The position numbers and the translations under genes are program-made. From Iningainema tapete BLCC-T55 (lineage in GTDB: Bacteria; Cyanobacteriota; Cyanobacteriia; Cyanobacteriales; Nostocaceae): a DNA stretch of 64,000 nucleotides. The stretch covers positions 62,001 to 126,000 of the forward strand of contig NZ_JACXAE010000134.1 of assembly GCF_014698965.1 (NCBI RefSeq), in the 5' to 3' direction. The notes beneath the pieces were generated by a model. It saw nothing but the letters and a program-made list of their open reading frames with translations, had not been told where the DNA came from and did no database searches. The first letter of the stretch is position 1. Each line of letters opens with the position of its first letter. This document shows, one piece after another, positions 1 through 9,401 of the stretch.

Positions 1-2
1 AA

Positions 3-347
3 TCTGGGCGGAATCAAGTACTAAACATTACTCATACCGAGACAATAGCTAATGCGGATATCTACGTTATGGATCGTTCGAGCTTTGCCGTGTCTCAAAT
101 GTTACGTAAGAAATTAATAGACATTGATGATACTCGGTTTTGGATTGCATCGCCAGAAGACACTATTCTACAAAAATTACTTTGGGGCAGTAAAAGCAAA
201 TCTCAGAAACAATGGCGTGATGTTTTGGGAATACTAAAATTACAAAGTACTAACTTAGATTACGACTATCTGATGGAGTGGGCTAGACGTTTAGCACTTG
301 TAGACTTTTTGACTCAAGCAATGACTGAAGCTGGAATAGAGAGTTAA
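3..347 (+). CDS. C-terminal part of a nucleotidyltransferase-like protein (5' partial)
   Basis: The reading frame is open from the left edge, so the true start lies outside the window. The visible ~114 residues contain a pattern (ADIYVMDRSSFAVSQMLRK, then a PEDTILQKLLW block and a WRDVLGIL block) seen in AbiEii/MNT-like nucleotidyltransferase proteins, where the PED..L.KL motif follows the catalytic core. The catalytic GS..D motif is not in the window, so the assignment rests on the C-terminal part only. The gene is followed by a toxin-antitoxin pair on the same strand. Confidence 0.5.
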   Translation, partial: SGRNQVLNITHTETIANADIYVMDRSSFAVSQMLRKKLIDIDDTRFWIASPEDTILQKLLWGSKSKSQKQWRDVLGILKLQSTNLDYDYLMEWARRLALVDFLTQAMTEAGIES

Positions 348-384
348 AGCTAAAGTAGACGTATCACTAAATTGATTGACGAAC

Positions 385-603
385 ATGAGCGAAAAAACAT
401 CGACATTCGAGCAAGCGATCGTAGCAGTAGAAGCACTCGATCCAGAAGCTCAGGCTATTCTCGTAGATCTTATCCAAAAGCGTCTCAAACAACAAGGGCG
501 GGATGAATTATTAAAAGAAATTGCGCAAGCAGAGAGTGACTATGCTCAGGGTAATGTGCGACGAGGTTCAGTTGCTGATTTGATGGCGGAGTTAGACGAT
601 TGA
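385..603 (+). CDS. Small antitoxin of a RelE/YafQ-type pair
   Basis: This 72-residue acidic protein (MSEKTSTFEQAIVAVEAL start) overlaps the toxin gene downstream by four bases (TTGA), the usual coupling of type II modules. I chose the ATG at 385 over an upstream TTG at 376 because the family starts near this residue. It is predicted helical with a conserved-looking IQKRLKQQGRDELLKEI segment, as in addiction-module components that wrap around a RelE-fold toxin. It should bind the toxin and repress its own promoter; the DNA-binding part is not recognisable by eye. The role is inferred mainly from position. Confidence 0.6.
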   Translation: MSEKTSTFEQAIVAVEALDPEAQAILVDLIQKRLKQQGRDELLKEIAQAESDYAQGNVRRGSVADLMAELDD

Positions 604-884
604 AAAATTTAGTATGGAGTCCCACATTTGTTCGCGCTTTTAAGCGTCTAGTCCGTAAAAATCCTGAATTACGTTCACCAATTAAGAAAGTATTGCAACA
701 GCTATCTGAAGATCCATTTCAACAAAGTTTACGTAGTCACAAGTTGAAAGGAGATTTAACGGGGAGATGGTCGTGTTCTGTTGACTATAATAATCGTATT
801 TTATTTAAATTTGTTACAAATCCCGATTCAGGAGAGGAAGAAATTTTCTTATTAACTTTAGGTTCTCACGATGACGTTTATTAA
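600..884 (+). CDS. RelE/YafQ-family type II toxin
   Basis: A 94-residue basic protein with the RelE/ParE-superfamily pattern: N-terminal WSPTFVRAFKRLVRK helix pair, a central LRSHKLKGDLTGRWSCSVD strand region and a C-terminal FLLTLGSHDDVY block. The closing GSHD.VY is typical of YafQ/StbE-type mRNA interferases, where the His/Asp/Tyr residues take part in ribosome-dependent mRNA cleavage. It begins with TTG inside the stop codon of the antitoxin gene, so the two are translationally coupled. The length matches the family (about 90 residues) and no lesion is seen. Confidence 0.8.
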   Translation: MKNLVWSPTFVRAFKRLVRKNPELRSPIKKVLQQLSEDPFQQSLRSHKLKGDLTGRWSCSVDYNNRILFKFVTNPDSGEEEIFLLTLGSHDDVY

Positions 885-907
885 GGTAAGTGCTTTTTTA
901 TTACTCA

Positions 908-1957
908 ATGGCAATTCCAAAATTATTTATGAATGCCCAACCATTAACCCAATTACCCATTCCTCCTCACTTTAACCCCGAAAAAGTCGGTGAAGTATGG
1001 CGCGTACCATACCAGCAACGTGCAGAAGAAGCACAAGCATGGGCAAAAAAGCATAACATCAAACCAGCATCTGAAGACGAAACCCGAATTTGCTTATTAT
1101 TAATTGATATTCAAAACACTTTTTGCATTCCCGGATTTGAATTATTTGTCGGAGGAAAATCCGGTACTGGGGCGGTGGATGATAACAAACGTTTGTGTGA
1201 GTTTATTTATCGTAATTTGGGGATGATTACTAAAATCGTTCCTACGCTGGATACTCACACGGCAATGCAAATTTTTCATCCAATATTCTGGGTTAATGCC
1301 ACAGGAGAACATCCTACTCCAGTTGCTACCAATATTACGTTAAAAGATATTGAACAAGGTGTTTGGAAAGTAAACCCAGCGATTGCTTATAGTTTAGGAT
1401 ATGATTATGAATTCCTAGAAAAACACGCTTACCATTACGTTAAAAAGCTCAGTCAAGATGGTAAATACCCCCTCACAGTTTGGTTCTATCATTCCATGTT
1501 AGGGGGAATAGGTCATGCTTTAGTTTCTGCTGTGGAAGAAGCTGTATTTTTCCACTGCATTGCCCGTGATAGTCAAACACAATTTGAACTCAAAGGTAAT
1601 CACCCTTTAACAGAAAACTATTCAGTTTTAAGTCCAGAAGTTGTTTCAGGTTTTGATCATCGTCCAATTGCGCCAAAGAATATAGGCTTGATTCAGCAAC
1701 TTTTAGATTTTGATGTTGTACTAATTGCTGGGCAAGCTAAAAGCCACTGCGTTGCTTGGACTATTGATGATTTGTTAACAGAAATTCAGAGTTTAGATGC
1801 TAACTTGGCGAAAAAAGTCTATTTGCTGGAAGATTGTACTTCCCCCGTTGTTGTCAAGGGAGTTGTGGATTACAGCGAAGCAGCTGATGCCGCCTTTGCG
1901 CGATTTGAGAAAGCGGGGATGCATTTAGTTAAATCGACTGAACAAATCTTTACCTAA
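908..1957 (+). CDS. Isochorismatase/nicotinamidase-like cysteine hydrolase
   Basis: A 349-residue protein of the isochorismatase-like fold. The nucleophile-site pattern is visible: the [11 protein letters not shown] block with the first Asp, and [10 protein letters not shown] with the candidate catalytic Cys near residue 283. It is clearly longer than typical nicotinamidases (about 200 residues), with an N-terminal extension and an insertion between the Asp and Cys motifs. The substrate cannot be deduced; a role in NAD salvage is possible but unproven. Start at 908 (MAIPKLF) is preferred to the in-frame codon at 890, which would add a short unconserved stretch. It follows the toxin gene but shares no obvious function. 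Confidence 0.75.
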   Translation: MAIPKLFMNAQPLTQLPIPPHFNPEKVGEVWRVPYQQRAEEAQAWAKKHNIKPASEDETRICLLLIDIQNTFCIPGFELFVGGKSGTGAVDDNKRLCEFIYRNLGMITKIVPTLDTHTAMQIFHPIFWVNATGEHPTPVATNITLKDIEQGVWKVNPAIAYSLGYDYEFLEKHAYHYVKKLSQDGKYPLTVWFYHSMLGGIGHALVSAVEEAVFFHCIARDSQTQFELKGNHPLTENYSVLSPEVVSGFDHRPIAPKNIGLIQQLLDFDVVLIAGQAKSHCVAWTIDDLLTEIQSLDANLAKKVYLLEDCTSPVVVKGVVDYSEAADAAFARFEKAGMHLVKSTEQIFT

Positions 1958-2063
1958 ATAGACTTTCTTTAGAGAACCACAGATGAACTTTGTATAGCGA
2001 ACAGTGAGCTATAAATCAATACAACTTTACCAGTACATTACTAAAAAAAGTATAAATATGTTT

Positions 2064-3266
2064 TTAATTCCCAATTTCATTGAGAATGTTAGCCCAAAGT
2101 TTCCTGTGTTCATCCTTTACATCTAAATCAGTCTCTATCTGTTCAGTATAATTTTTTAAGAATTGAGTGGGATCTGAAACTAAACGTAGGTAATAGTGTA
2201 AACTTTGGTTTAAACCATTAACAATTACTTGGCAACCTGTTTGTTGACGTACCTGCTCTACTATTTGCAGAATCTCTTGTTTTTCATCCTCACTAATGTA
2301 AGGTTCTGCTGTAGATAGAATGTAATACCTATCTACAGTATACCCAGCAAATTTATGAGGCAGTAGGCTTACCATATCACTCGTAATCTTGCGCTCCGAT
2401 TTGACTTCAACTGCTTCAAAAGGTGTCTCATCTAATCTGTCTATTTGTACATCACCTATCCAACCATCTTTATCATTTGCAGTATGCCTGTTTGGTGGAT
2501 TTCTCAGAGTTTTATCTTGATATCTTACAAGTTCAGCTACTAAACATTTATATACAGCTTGAATAGCAAGTACAGGAAGCCTCGCACGTCCATTTCCTTT
2601 GCTTGTTTGATGATGCTGAATTACAGCATCAAAAATTTGTTGTATTGTAAGTCCTTGCGGTTGAGGATATTCATAAATTACCTGCTGCTTATTCTTTAAG
2701 TCCAATGCTATCAACAAAACAATGCAAGGAAAAGGATCTACACCTTCCACTTGAACAGCGTGTAATATACCTAGAAATACTTCTCTGTTATTATGCCCAC
2801 GAGGTTTTCCTACATAACCTAGAGTATAAGGGTAAGGTCTTTCAAAATTTCTGCCACTTTCAGCACCACTTGCAGCACAAGCCGTTAGCCCATGACGTTT
2901 CAAAAAAGGAGTCACATGGATTTGATCGGTTGAACGGTTGGAATAGCCTCCTGCAAGTTCTGTTTGAGCATAGCGAATATCCTGGTTCGGATGTACTATT
3001 TTTTCTACTAAACTTGTGATTAGTATGCTATACAAATACTTATTTTGGTTAAAGTTGTTGATGATAATTTCTATTCCTTCAGCCACAGTTTTGTTAAGCA
3101 TAACCTCTTTTCCGTTTTGTTCCATCTTCAACGGATGGTTAAGAGCGGAACTTTGTGCATAATTTACTATTGCCTCATCTATATTTTGAGAGTTGACTAT
3201 TACCTCAGCTTGATTGAATGCCTGGGATAAAATAATATTGTATTGACTCAGGGCTGACATATACAT
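2064..3266 (-). CDS. Putative type II restriction endonuclease (PD-(D/E)XK type)
   Basis: This 400-residue protein lies 18 bases downstream of a C5-cytosine methyltransferase on the same strand, the standard arrangement of a restriction-modification pair. It carries a candidate nuclease core: GDVQIDRLDETPF followed by EAVEVKSE, fitting an Asp then Glu-x-Lys active site. An upstream GGYSNRSTD ... SGAESGRNFERPYPY block resembles conserved stretches of SacI-like restriction enzymes, but I cannot confirm the family. It would cut unmethylated invading DNA at the site protected by its neighbour. Two in-frame ATGs (3266 and 3260) are possible. Restriction enzymes diverge fast, so the call relies on context plus the ExK motif. 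Confidence 0.65.
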   Translation of the reverse strand: MYMSALSQYNIILSQAFNQAEVIVNSQNIDEAIVNYAQSSALNHPLKMEQNGKEVMLNKTVAEGIEIIINNFNQNKYLYSILITSLVEKIVHPNQDIRYAQTELAGGYSNRSTDQIHVTPFLKRHGLTACAASGAESGRNFERPYPYTLGYVGKPRGHNNREVFLGILHAVQVEGVDPFPCIVLLIALDLKNKQQVIYEYPQPQGLTIQQIFDAVIQHHQTSKGNGRARLPVLAIQAVYKCLVAELVRYQDKTLRNPPNRHTANDKDGWIGDVQIDRLDETPFEAVEVKSERKITSDMVSLLPHKFAGYTVDRYYILSTAEPYISEDEKQEILQIVEQVRQQTGCQVIVNGLNQSLHYYLRLVSDPTQFLKNYTEQIETDLDVKDEHRKLWANILNEIGN

Positions 3267-3284
3267 TTATTTACTAATATTGAC

Positions 3285-5147
3285 TTAGCTTTTCCACTTT
3301 ACAGATACCTGCTTATTAATGTTAAGTGTGAATGGGTAACAGCAGCGAAAGTATCCAGGTGGGATTGTTCTATTTGTTTCATGGACTCGAACATCAAAAC
3401 GTAATTCTCTCAACTCACTAACAACTTTAGGTAATTCAAAGTTTTTGTCTGAACCATACATACTTTTTAGAAATTCTTCTGGTAGGATTTTTTTAGTAGA
3501 TTCAAATCTGCTGAATTCTCTAGCAAATCGTAGAAGAAATGAATACTCTTTAGATAAAACATCTAAACTAAGAGAAAAAATTGGATGAGGTTCTGTAAAA
3601 TGTCCATATACATCCATCATCGTTTGGTATCCTGAACTGCGGCTCAAACAATCCTCAATTGCATCCCAAGCTATAGGTATATCTTGAGCAGTATCTGATA
3701 AAAGTGTACAAATAATCTTTCTCAGACCATCACCAATAGGATGATGAAATTTTACTTGATACTGTAACAGTGGTGTATTTATAAAACTTCCATTGTGCTC
3801 ACGTGATACATAGATTGAGCATATTTCCTCAACACGTTGGAAGTGTAATTTATAAATACTTCCAGTATGGGAACTAGTCAGTTGTGTGAGCCGAGTTCTT
3901 AATTTTGGTGATAAATAATGGAAATAAATAGTTTCATCGTACTTAACTGAATTTGATAAAGTAGGGATTTTGCTTGTGCCAATACGTTCTGGGACAGATT
4001 CCAACAAGTTAAGTTGTATACATTCAGTATTACTAAGACGCTTAACTCGTGTTGATTTTGCTCGTTGAGACTTTTTAGAATCGAAAGATAGTTGTTCTTT
4101 TTCATCAAGTAAATTTACACCTAAATTAATGGCAAATACTTGTTGTAAAACAGCCATTGCTAATTTTTCTGCAAATATAGGAGGAACTGAATTACCAATC
4201 TGCTTAAGAACTGAATTACAACTACCAGCAAATTCATAATCATCTGGAAATGATTGTAAACGCTTGAATTCCTGTAATGTAAACTTTCTATTTTTCCAAT
4301 GGAAAGGACCTGAGTATGCACCAAGCTGTGCTACTATTGTGCGCACAGGTTTATTTGGTTCAGCCTTGTATAAAAAGTCAGAAAATCTAGAACGCCAAGC
4401 AAAGATGGGGTTTGGATATCCCATTTCTTTTGTAAAATAGTGATAATTCATGCCCGGAGGCACTTCTGATAAAAGGTGTCCATATTTCCCTGGGTATTTA
4501 TGTTCTGGTTCTAAAGGATCTTGAAGATCAGCTATTGCTTGTAATGCAGTGATATGAGGATGATGATTGGTTGAGTCTGAACCATGTGTTGGTCTAGGAA
4601 ACTTGAAATTACCATCCCGAAGACCTACCATAATTAAGCGTTCTCTATGCTGGGGAACTCCATAATCTGCACAATCAAGAACACGATAGTAAAGTTTGTA
4701 TCCAATGCTTTCAAATGCATTGGTTATGATCTGCCAATCTTTTCCCTTATTTGCACCTAATATTCCTCGAACATTTTCAAAAAGAAATCCTTTCGATTTG
4801 TAATAGTTAAGTAATCGACAATAATGCTCAAATAAACTTCCTCTTTCATCTTGAATTCCATCTATACCACCTGCACGTCTACCAATTGCTGAAAAACTTT
4901 GACAGGGTGGACCACCGATAATAAAATCCACTTGGGAAACAGAAATTTCTTTGGGTTCAAACTCTCGAATATCACGGTGTAAAACTTGGCAATTACCTTG
5001 GGAATATCTACCTAAATTCATTTCCAGAGTTTTACAACAAATTTCTTCTTTTTCAACACAAGCTGCTATTTGAAAACCAGCTTTGTGAAACCCAATATCA
5101 AGTCCACCAGCACCAGAGAAAAGAGAGAGTATTGTTGGTTGATACAT
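3285..5147 (-). CDS. C5-cytosine DNA methyltransferase with long C-terminal extension
   Basis: A 620-residue DNA (cytosine-5-) methyltransferase. The ordered motifs are visible: LFSGAGGLDIGFHKAG (motif I, SAM binding), GGPPCQSFSAIGRR (motif IV, catalytic Cys near residue 82), FENVRG (VI), QHRERLIMVG (VIII) and QIGNSVPP (X). The catalytic region ends near residue 360; about 260 further residues do not resemble the family core and may be a fused target-recognition or accessory domain. Start at 5147 (MYQPTILS) places motif I about 10 residues in, as usual; an in-frame ATG at 5165 would add six residues. The partner is the putative endonuclease just downstream. Confidence 0.92.
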   Translation of the reverse strand: MYQPTILSLFSGAGGLDIGFHKAGFQIAACVEKEEICCKTLEMNLGRYSQGNCQVLHRDIREFEPKEISVSQVDFIIGGPPCQSFSAIGRRAGGIDGIQDERGSLFEHYCRLLNYYKSKGFLFENVRGILGANKGKDWQIITNAFESIGYKLYYRVLDCADYGVPQHRERLIMVGLRDGNFKFPRPTHGSDSTNHHPHITALQAIADLQDPLEPEHKYPGKYGHLLSEVPPGMNYHYFTKEMGYPNPIFAWRSRFSDFLYKAEPNKPVRTIVAQLGAYSGPFHWKNRKFTLQEFKRLQSFPDDYEFAGSCNSVLKQIGNSVPPIFAEKLAMAVLQQVFAINLGVNLLDEKEQLSFDSKKSQRAKSTRVKRLSNTECIQLNLLESVPERIGTSKIPTLSNSVKYDETIYFHYLSPKLRTRLTQLTSSHTGSIYKLHFQRVEEICSIYVSREHNGSFINTPLLQYQVKFHHPIGDGLRKIICTLLSDTAQDIPIAWDAIEDCLSRSSGYQTMMDVYGHFTEPHPIFSLSLDVLSKEYSFLLRFAREFSRFESTKKILPEEFLKSMYGSDKNFELPKVVSELRELRFDVRVHETNRTIPPGYFRCCYPFTLNINKQVSVKWKS

Positions 5148-5251
5148 TTGATTAAAAAATAACACATGCTTAATTCAACAACTGAGTGAGGCTGAGCTTC
5201 ACTGTAGCTATTATTCCCAAGCTGAGCCTGAGAACGAGTGATGGGGGGATT

Positions 5252-6142
5252 TTAGCGTTGCAGATAGTTTTTCGGATCTTGAGCTACCCAACCTAATGAT
5301 GAACTGGAACGTACTTCAAAGTGAAGATGGGGTTGATTAGAAGTAGGTTTACCTGTTGTACCTACAGTTCCTACTGCGTCTCCTTTGTTTACTTGTTGTC
5401 CACGGGAGACTGCAATACTATCAAGTTGGGCATAGCGGCTTTGTAATCCCCCAGCATGATTAATTATGACTAATTTGCCGTAAGTACCAAGATCTTCAGC
5501 AAAAGCTACTTTCCCTGCTCCGATCGCCTGTACTGGTGTTCCTTTTGCTGCTAACAAATCTATCCCACTGTGGAAGAACACTTCTCCTGTATTTGTATTT
5601 GTTTGCCAACCATAGGGTAATATTTCCTTCGCTAATTCTGCCAAGGGATATCCTACTGTGGAGACGCTCCGCCGGAGCGTCTCTACGTTGGTGGGGGTAG
5701 AGACGCTTTGCTGTGGCGTTTTTACAGATTGGTTGATTTTGGGGATAAATACGAGTTGAGGATTTGGTTGACAACCATTGACTTCAAACAAGACATCGGG
5801 ACGGATTTTGTATTTTGCTGCTAGTTGTCGCCAAGTTTGACCATTGGGTACTTCAACTACAATTCCGTTATAAGGAGGAATTTGAATTTCGCCACCAACT
5901 GTAACTCTACCATTTTTCAGTGCCGGATTCATGGCAACAATAGTTTCTCGATTGAGGTTGTAGCGCTGCGCTATGCTCTCCAAAGTTTCACCTGGTAAGA
6001 CTTTGTGGCGCGTAAAGCGCTCCAGTGCTGAAGTTGGGCAAGCTGAAACTGAGGGTTGTGCTTGTACGCTTGGGAATGTATATAATAATCCGAAAGTGCC
6101 GACAAAACTACAGAGAAACAGTAGGCGATCGCGAAAATTCAT
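5252..6142 (-). CDS. LysM-containing M23 family peptidoglycan endopeptidase
   Basis: A 296-residue secreted cell-wall enzyme. A signal peptide (residues 1-28, ending VQA) is followed by a LysM domain (HKVLPGETLESIAQRYNLN), a second LysM-like stretch (VPNGQTWRQLAAKYKI) and a C-terminal M23 (lysostaphin/NlpD-type) domain. The metal-binding residues are present: HSGID near residue 192 and HLHFEVR near 273, so it should be an active glycyl-glycine or D,D-type endopeptidase rather than an EnvC/NlpD-like dead domain. A linker of about 25 residues is encoded by a GAGACG palindrome and a degenerate second copy, showing that a mobile repeat entered the gene in frame. Confidence 0.88.
   Translation of the reverse strand: MNFRDRLLFLCSFVGTFGLLYTFPSVQAQPSVSACPTSALERFTRHKVLPGETLESIAQRYNLNRETIVAMNPALKNGRVTVGGEIQIPPYNGIVVEVPNGQTWRQLAAKYKIRPDVLFEVNGCQPNPQLVFIPKINQSVKTPQQSVSTPTNVETLRRSVSTVGYPLAELAKEILPYGWQTNTNTGEVFFHSGIDLLAAKGTPVQAIGAGKVAFAEDLGTYGKLVIINHAGGLQSRYAQLDSIAVSRGQQVNKGDAVGTVGTTGKPTSNQPHLHFEVRSSSSLGWVAQDPKNYLQR
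5661..5683. repeat. GAGACG palindrome inside the M23 peptidase gene
   Basis: A 10-bp perfect inverted repeat (arms GAGACGCTCC and GGAGCGTCTC, 3-base loop) lies in frame in the LysM-M23 linker and encodes part of the ETLRRSV stretch. A degenerate relative follows at 5697-5730. It belongs to the dispersed GTAGAGACG family found at eight other places in this window. Confidence 0.85.
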
Positions 6143-6273
6143 TTATCCAATTCAAGGATGGAGTTACCTTAAATTTTATATTAGGTATCTAAAGTGTTAA
6201 ATTAACGTGTCAACTTGCTATCAGGTTGACTAAACTTAGAAACAGCGCATTTGCCATGCTGTCCCTATGTCGT

Positions 6274-7491
6274 ATGAATATGAAGTTTTCTTTAAAACAA
6301 CTGACCGTTTATCTCTCCTTACTGGTGATTGGCGGCAGTGCAGGCTTACTCTACAGTCGCTATATTTTGCCACAAACTCGGTCATTCCAAGAGTTAAGAA
6401 ATGTAACAATAACACCGCCAGAAACCATTATCCCTAATCCCAGTAGAGAACAGATTGGCTCTGGCGGGGGCGATAACGTCAATTTTATTGCTAGTGCTGT
6501 GCAAAAAACTGGTTCAGCAGTAGTACGTATTAATGCGACGCGCAAAGTAGCAAATCCGATCTCAGACGCGATGAAAAGTCCTTTTTTACGGCGATTCTTT
6601 GGTGAGGATGAGCAACCAATTCCCCAAGAGCGGATTGAGCGTGGTACTGGTTCTGGATTTATCTTGAGTAATGATGGGCGATTATTAACTAATGCTCATG
6701 TGGTGGCGGATACGGATACTGTACAAGTTACCCTCAAAGATGGAAGAACTTTTGAAGGAAAGGTTGTAGGAGTAGATGCGATCACAGATGTAGCAGTAGT
6801 CAAAATTTCGGCAGATCAATTGCCGACAGTCAAATTGGGCAATTCACAAAACTTAATTCCGGGGCAGTGGGCGATCGCCATTGGTAATCCTTTAGGGTTA
6901 GACAATACCGTTACTATTGGTATTATTAGCGCCACTGATCGCACTAGCGCTCAAGTTGGTGTTCCCGACAAGCGAGTTAGCTTTATCCAAACTGATGCGG
7001 CAATTAACCCAGGTAACTCTGGGGGACCTTTATTAAACGCTAATGGCGAAGTAATTGGTGTTAACACTGCGATTCGTGCTGATGCTCAAGGACTTGGTTT
7101 TGCCATCCCCATTGAGACAGCAGCACGCATTGCCAATGAACTTTTTACCAAAGGGCGTGTGGAACATCCCTTTTTGGGAATAGATATGACAGATCTTAAT
7201 CCAGCAAAAAGACAACAAATTAACCTTGAATACAATCTCAACATCCAACAGGACACCGGAATTGCGATTAAAAGCGTGATTGAAAAATCGCCGGCACAAA
7301 GAGCAGGACTGCGTCCTGGTGACATTATTGCCAAAATTAAAGCTAAACCTGTCAAAACATCAGCCCAAGTGCAGAAGCAGGTGGAGTCTAGTGCTGTGGG
7401 CGATATTTTGCCAATTGAAGTTAATCGTCAAGGAAGAATCCAAACCTTTGAGGTACAACTAGGGGCTTATCCCAAAAAGCAGCCATTATAA
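6274..7491 (+). CDS. HtrA/DegP-family serine protease (HhoA-like)
   Basis: A periplasmic or membrane-anchored quality-control protease of about 405 residues. After an N-terminal membrane segment (LTVYLSLLVIGGSAGLLYS) comes a trypsin-like domain with His in LLTNAHVV, Asp in ITDVAVVKI and Ser in NPGNSGGPL, then one C-terminal PDZ domain (GIAIKSVIEKSPAQRAGLRPGDII). One PDZ domain and an N-terminal anchor match the cyanobacterial HhoA/HhoB/HtrA group, which degrade damaged exported proteins. Start is uncertain: ATG codons at 6256, 6274 and 6280 and a TTG at 6226 are all in frame; I favour 6274 because the anchor then starts within a few residues. It is divergent from the M23 peptidase. Confidence 0.92.
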   Translation: MNMKFSLKQLTVYLSLLVIGGSAGLLYSRYILPQTRSFQELRNVTITPPETIIPNPSREQIGSGGGDNVNFIASAVQKTGSAVVRINATRKVANPISDAMKSPFLRRFFGEDEQPIPQERIERGTGSGFILSNDGRLLTNAHVVADTDTVQVTLKDGRTFEGKVVGVDAITDVAVVKISADQLPTVKLGNSQNLIPGQWAIAIGNPLGLDNTVTIGIISATDRTSAQVGVPDKRVSFIQTDAAINPGNSGGPLLNANGEVIGVNTAIRADAQGLGFAIPIETAARIANELFTKGRVEHPFLGIDMTDLNPAKRQQINLEYNLNIQQDTGIAIKSVIEKSPAQRAGLRPGDIIAKIKAKPVKTSAQVQKQVESSAVGDILPIEVNRQGRIQTFEVQLGAYPKKQPL

Positions 7492-7507
7492 TTCGGATTA
7501 TGAATGA

Positions 7508-7855
7508 CTAATGATTATTGCTCAGATGATCTAACTGCATCCTTTGCTCCATCTGGCGTAAGAAATACCCTGTCATCATCGCTGATGCTAATAAACCAGC
7601 TAGGTTATCCCTATCTGTGGTGATTTGCACGTTGAAGTTTTCTGCTGGTAGCATCCCCACTAGCCCTTGGACGTTTTGCGAAATAATCTGCTTAATTTCG
7701 GGGCTAACGGATTGAGCGACACGGGATAAAACTTCTGGAGACTGATGCTGCAGATATTTGAGCAACTGATTGGGATGTTCCTCCTCGTGATCGGAAAGAA
7801 GCTGATTAGGGTGTTCCTCAAAGTTATCATTCAAAAAATCGGGATCAAACACCAT
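7508..7855 (-). CDS. DUF760 family protein
   Basis: A 115-residue protein of the DUF760 family known from cyanobacteria and plastids, with the conserved block SPEVLSRVAQSVSPEIKQII followed by the TTDRDNLAGLLASAMMTGYFL helix. The N-terminus has an imperfect internal duplication (EEHPNQLLSDH then EEHPNQLLKYL). Start at 7855 (MVFDPDFL) is preferred; an in-frame ATG at 7942 would add 29 atypical residues. Function in bacteria is unknown to me; plastid relatives have been linked to stress or light responses. It is followed upstream by scpB on the same strand with a gap of about 95 bases. Confidence 0.82.
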   Translation of the reverse strand: MVFDPDFLNDNFEEHPNQLLSDHEEEHPNQLLKYLQHQSPEVLSRVAQSVSPEIKQIISQNVQGLVGMLPAENFNVQITTDRDNLAGLLASAMMTGYFLRQMEQRMQLDHLSNNH

Positions 7856-7949
7856 TTGCAGTTTTTTTAGCTGAGTGGCTAATTCTACTCTAAACCATAG
7901 TAGAAGATAGAAGCATATTTCCTCTGTCGCGAGTACGAACAAAGAACTC

Positions 7950-8483
7950 TCATTCTGGTTCTGATGCTAGTTCTAGTTGTAGTTGTCGTGGAGAGGGAGT
8001 TGAAAAGGGTTGAGGGAGTTGCTCGATTTGGAAATACTGATGAAACTTGGGAGTAACTTGTAACGAGTAGGAACGAGAATCACTGTCGCGGCGCTTCCGC
8101 ACAAAACCAAGCTCGACTAGCTCTTGAACTTGTTGATATGCACCAGAACCGCGTACATTAATCAAGTCGCTTTGTAAGATCGGGCTATTAAGAGCGATCG
8201 CTGCTAATGTCCGTAAGGCTCCCACGCCCAATTCCACTGGGATCAAAGTTTGCACTAAGTCATGAAAATCTGGCCTTAGTTGCATGGTGTACCCATCTGG
8301 AGTTTCTACCACTTCTAGGGCGCTTTCCCTGCGAGCATAATCGTCAATTAGCTCGATTATGCCAGATTCTACCGTAGCGCGATCGCACGCGGCGTACTCG
8401 GCTATTTCGCCGATGGAAAGGGGTTTTCCCTTCAAATACAGAATCGCTTCTATCTTTGTCGCTGCATTCATGGGCATAGTCAT
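7950..8483 (-). CDS. scpB: Segregation and condensation protein ScpB
   Basis: A 177-residue ScpB: two winged-helix domains that dimerise and bind the kleisin ScpA in the SMC condensin complex, needed for chromosome compaction and segregation. Recognisable blocks are the N-terminal IEAILYLKGKPLSIGEIAEYA, the central LRPDFHDLVQ, the second wing LRTLAAIALNSPILQSDL and IRGSGAYQQVQELVELGFV-like VRGSGAYQQV. Three in-frame ATGs (8483, 8477, 8471) are possible. scpA is not adjacent. A short heptamer repeat (TAGTCAT units) lies just upstream at 8486-8506. Confidence 0.93.
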   Translation of the reverse strand: MTMPMNAATKIEAILYLKGKPLSIGEIAEYAACDRATVESGIIELIDDYARRESALEVVETPDGYTMQLRPDFHDLVQTLIPVELGVGALRTLAAIALNSPILQSDLINVRGSGAYQQVQELVELGFVRKRRDSDSRSYSLQVTPKFHQYFQIEQLPQPFSTPSPRQLQLELASEPE

Positions 8484-8588
8484 CTGTCATTAGTCATTAG
8501 TCATTAATCGCTTGTGCTTGTGCCCAATGACCAAAGACTATTTGCAAATGGAATGGATATTATCATACTCTGAACAAAAAGTCAAGTT

Positions 8589-9281
8589 CTAAGAGCGATT
8601 GCCTAATCTAGTTTGCAAGATAAACTCGGCGATCGCTAAATCTTGTGGAGTGGTTACCTTGAGATTAGTCTCCTCACCTTGAACAATTTTCACTTCATAG
8701 CCACACTTCTCAAACAAAGCGGCATCGTCAGTTACTTCCCACCCCTGTTGAATACCTTGAGCATGACACTGTTTGAGCAATTGAACATCAAATCCTTGGG
8801 GTGTTTGTGCCGCCCACAGTCGCCTTCGGTCGGGTGTACTTTGAATTATGCCATTTTCATCGACGACTTTAATCGTGTCTTTAACTGGTACTGCGGCAAT
8901 TAAACCAGAACATTGCAAAAGCGTCTGGGCACAAGAGTCGAGTAAATTTGGTGTAGCAAGACATCTAGCACCATCATGAATCAATACATGACGACAAGAT
9001 TCAGGTAAAGCCTGTAGACCATTGTAAACAGATTCTTGACGGGTTGAACCACCTTTAATTAACTCCACAGGTTTCGTTAGCGGCAAATCGGCTAATATAG
9101 CCTTGAGGTCTTGCCAGTCAGATGGTTGGGAAATGATGCCAATCCAACTGATTTGCTGTGCAGCTATTGCTGCGGTGAGTGTCCAACTGATAATTGGTTG
9201 GTTACGCACCATTAAAAGGATTTTATTGCGGTTACTCCCCATCCTTCGTCCCATTCCCGCTGCTGGAATTAATAAATACAC
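8589..9281 (-). CDS. ispD: 2-C-methyl-D-erythritol 4-phosphate cytidylyltransferase
   Basis: A 230-residue IspD that couples MEP with CTP to make CDP-ME in the non-mevalonate isoprenoid pathway, which feeds carotenoids, the phytol tail of chlorophyll and quinones. The CTP-binding start IPAAGMGRRMGSNRNKILL has the Gly-rich loop with Arg and Lys residues, HDGARCL and the closing VTTPQDLAIAEFIL are also family signatures. The length is standard. It is divergent from the GT9 gene and preceded by no operon partner. Confidence 0.95.
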   Translation of the reverse strand: MYLLIPAAGMGRRMGSNRNKILLMVRNQPIISWTLTAAIAAQQISWIGIISQPSDWQDLKAILADLPLTKPVELIKGGSTRQESVYNGLQALPESCRHVLIHDGARCLATPNLLDSCAQTLLQCSGLIAAVPVKDTIKVVDENGIIQSTPDRRRLWAAQTPQGFDVQLLKQCHAQGIQQGWEVTDDAALFEKCGYEVKIVQGEETNLKVTTPQDLAIAEFILQTRLGNRS

Positions 9282-9401
9282 AGTCTCCCTCTATCTTGAA
9301 AATAGCTGATGGCTAATGGTCACAATGAACAATTAGCTTTTAACAATTCCCCTGCACTATCTTCCCCTAAAATAGGGGACGAGTAGGCGTAAATAAATAT
9401 T

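Noticed and set aside
2705-3230. Plus-strand open frames inside the putative restriction enzyme
   Set aside because: They are antisense to the minus-strand gene that has operon context and an active-site-like motif.
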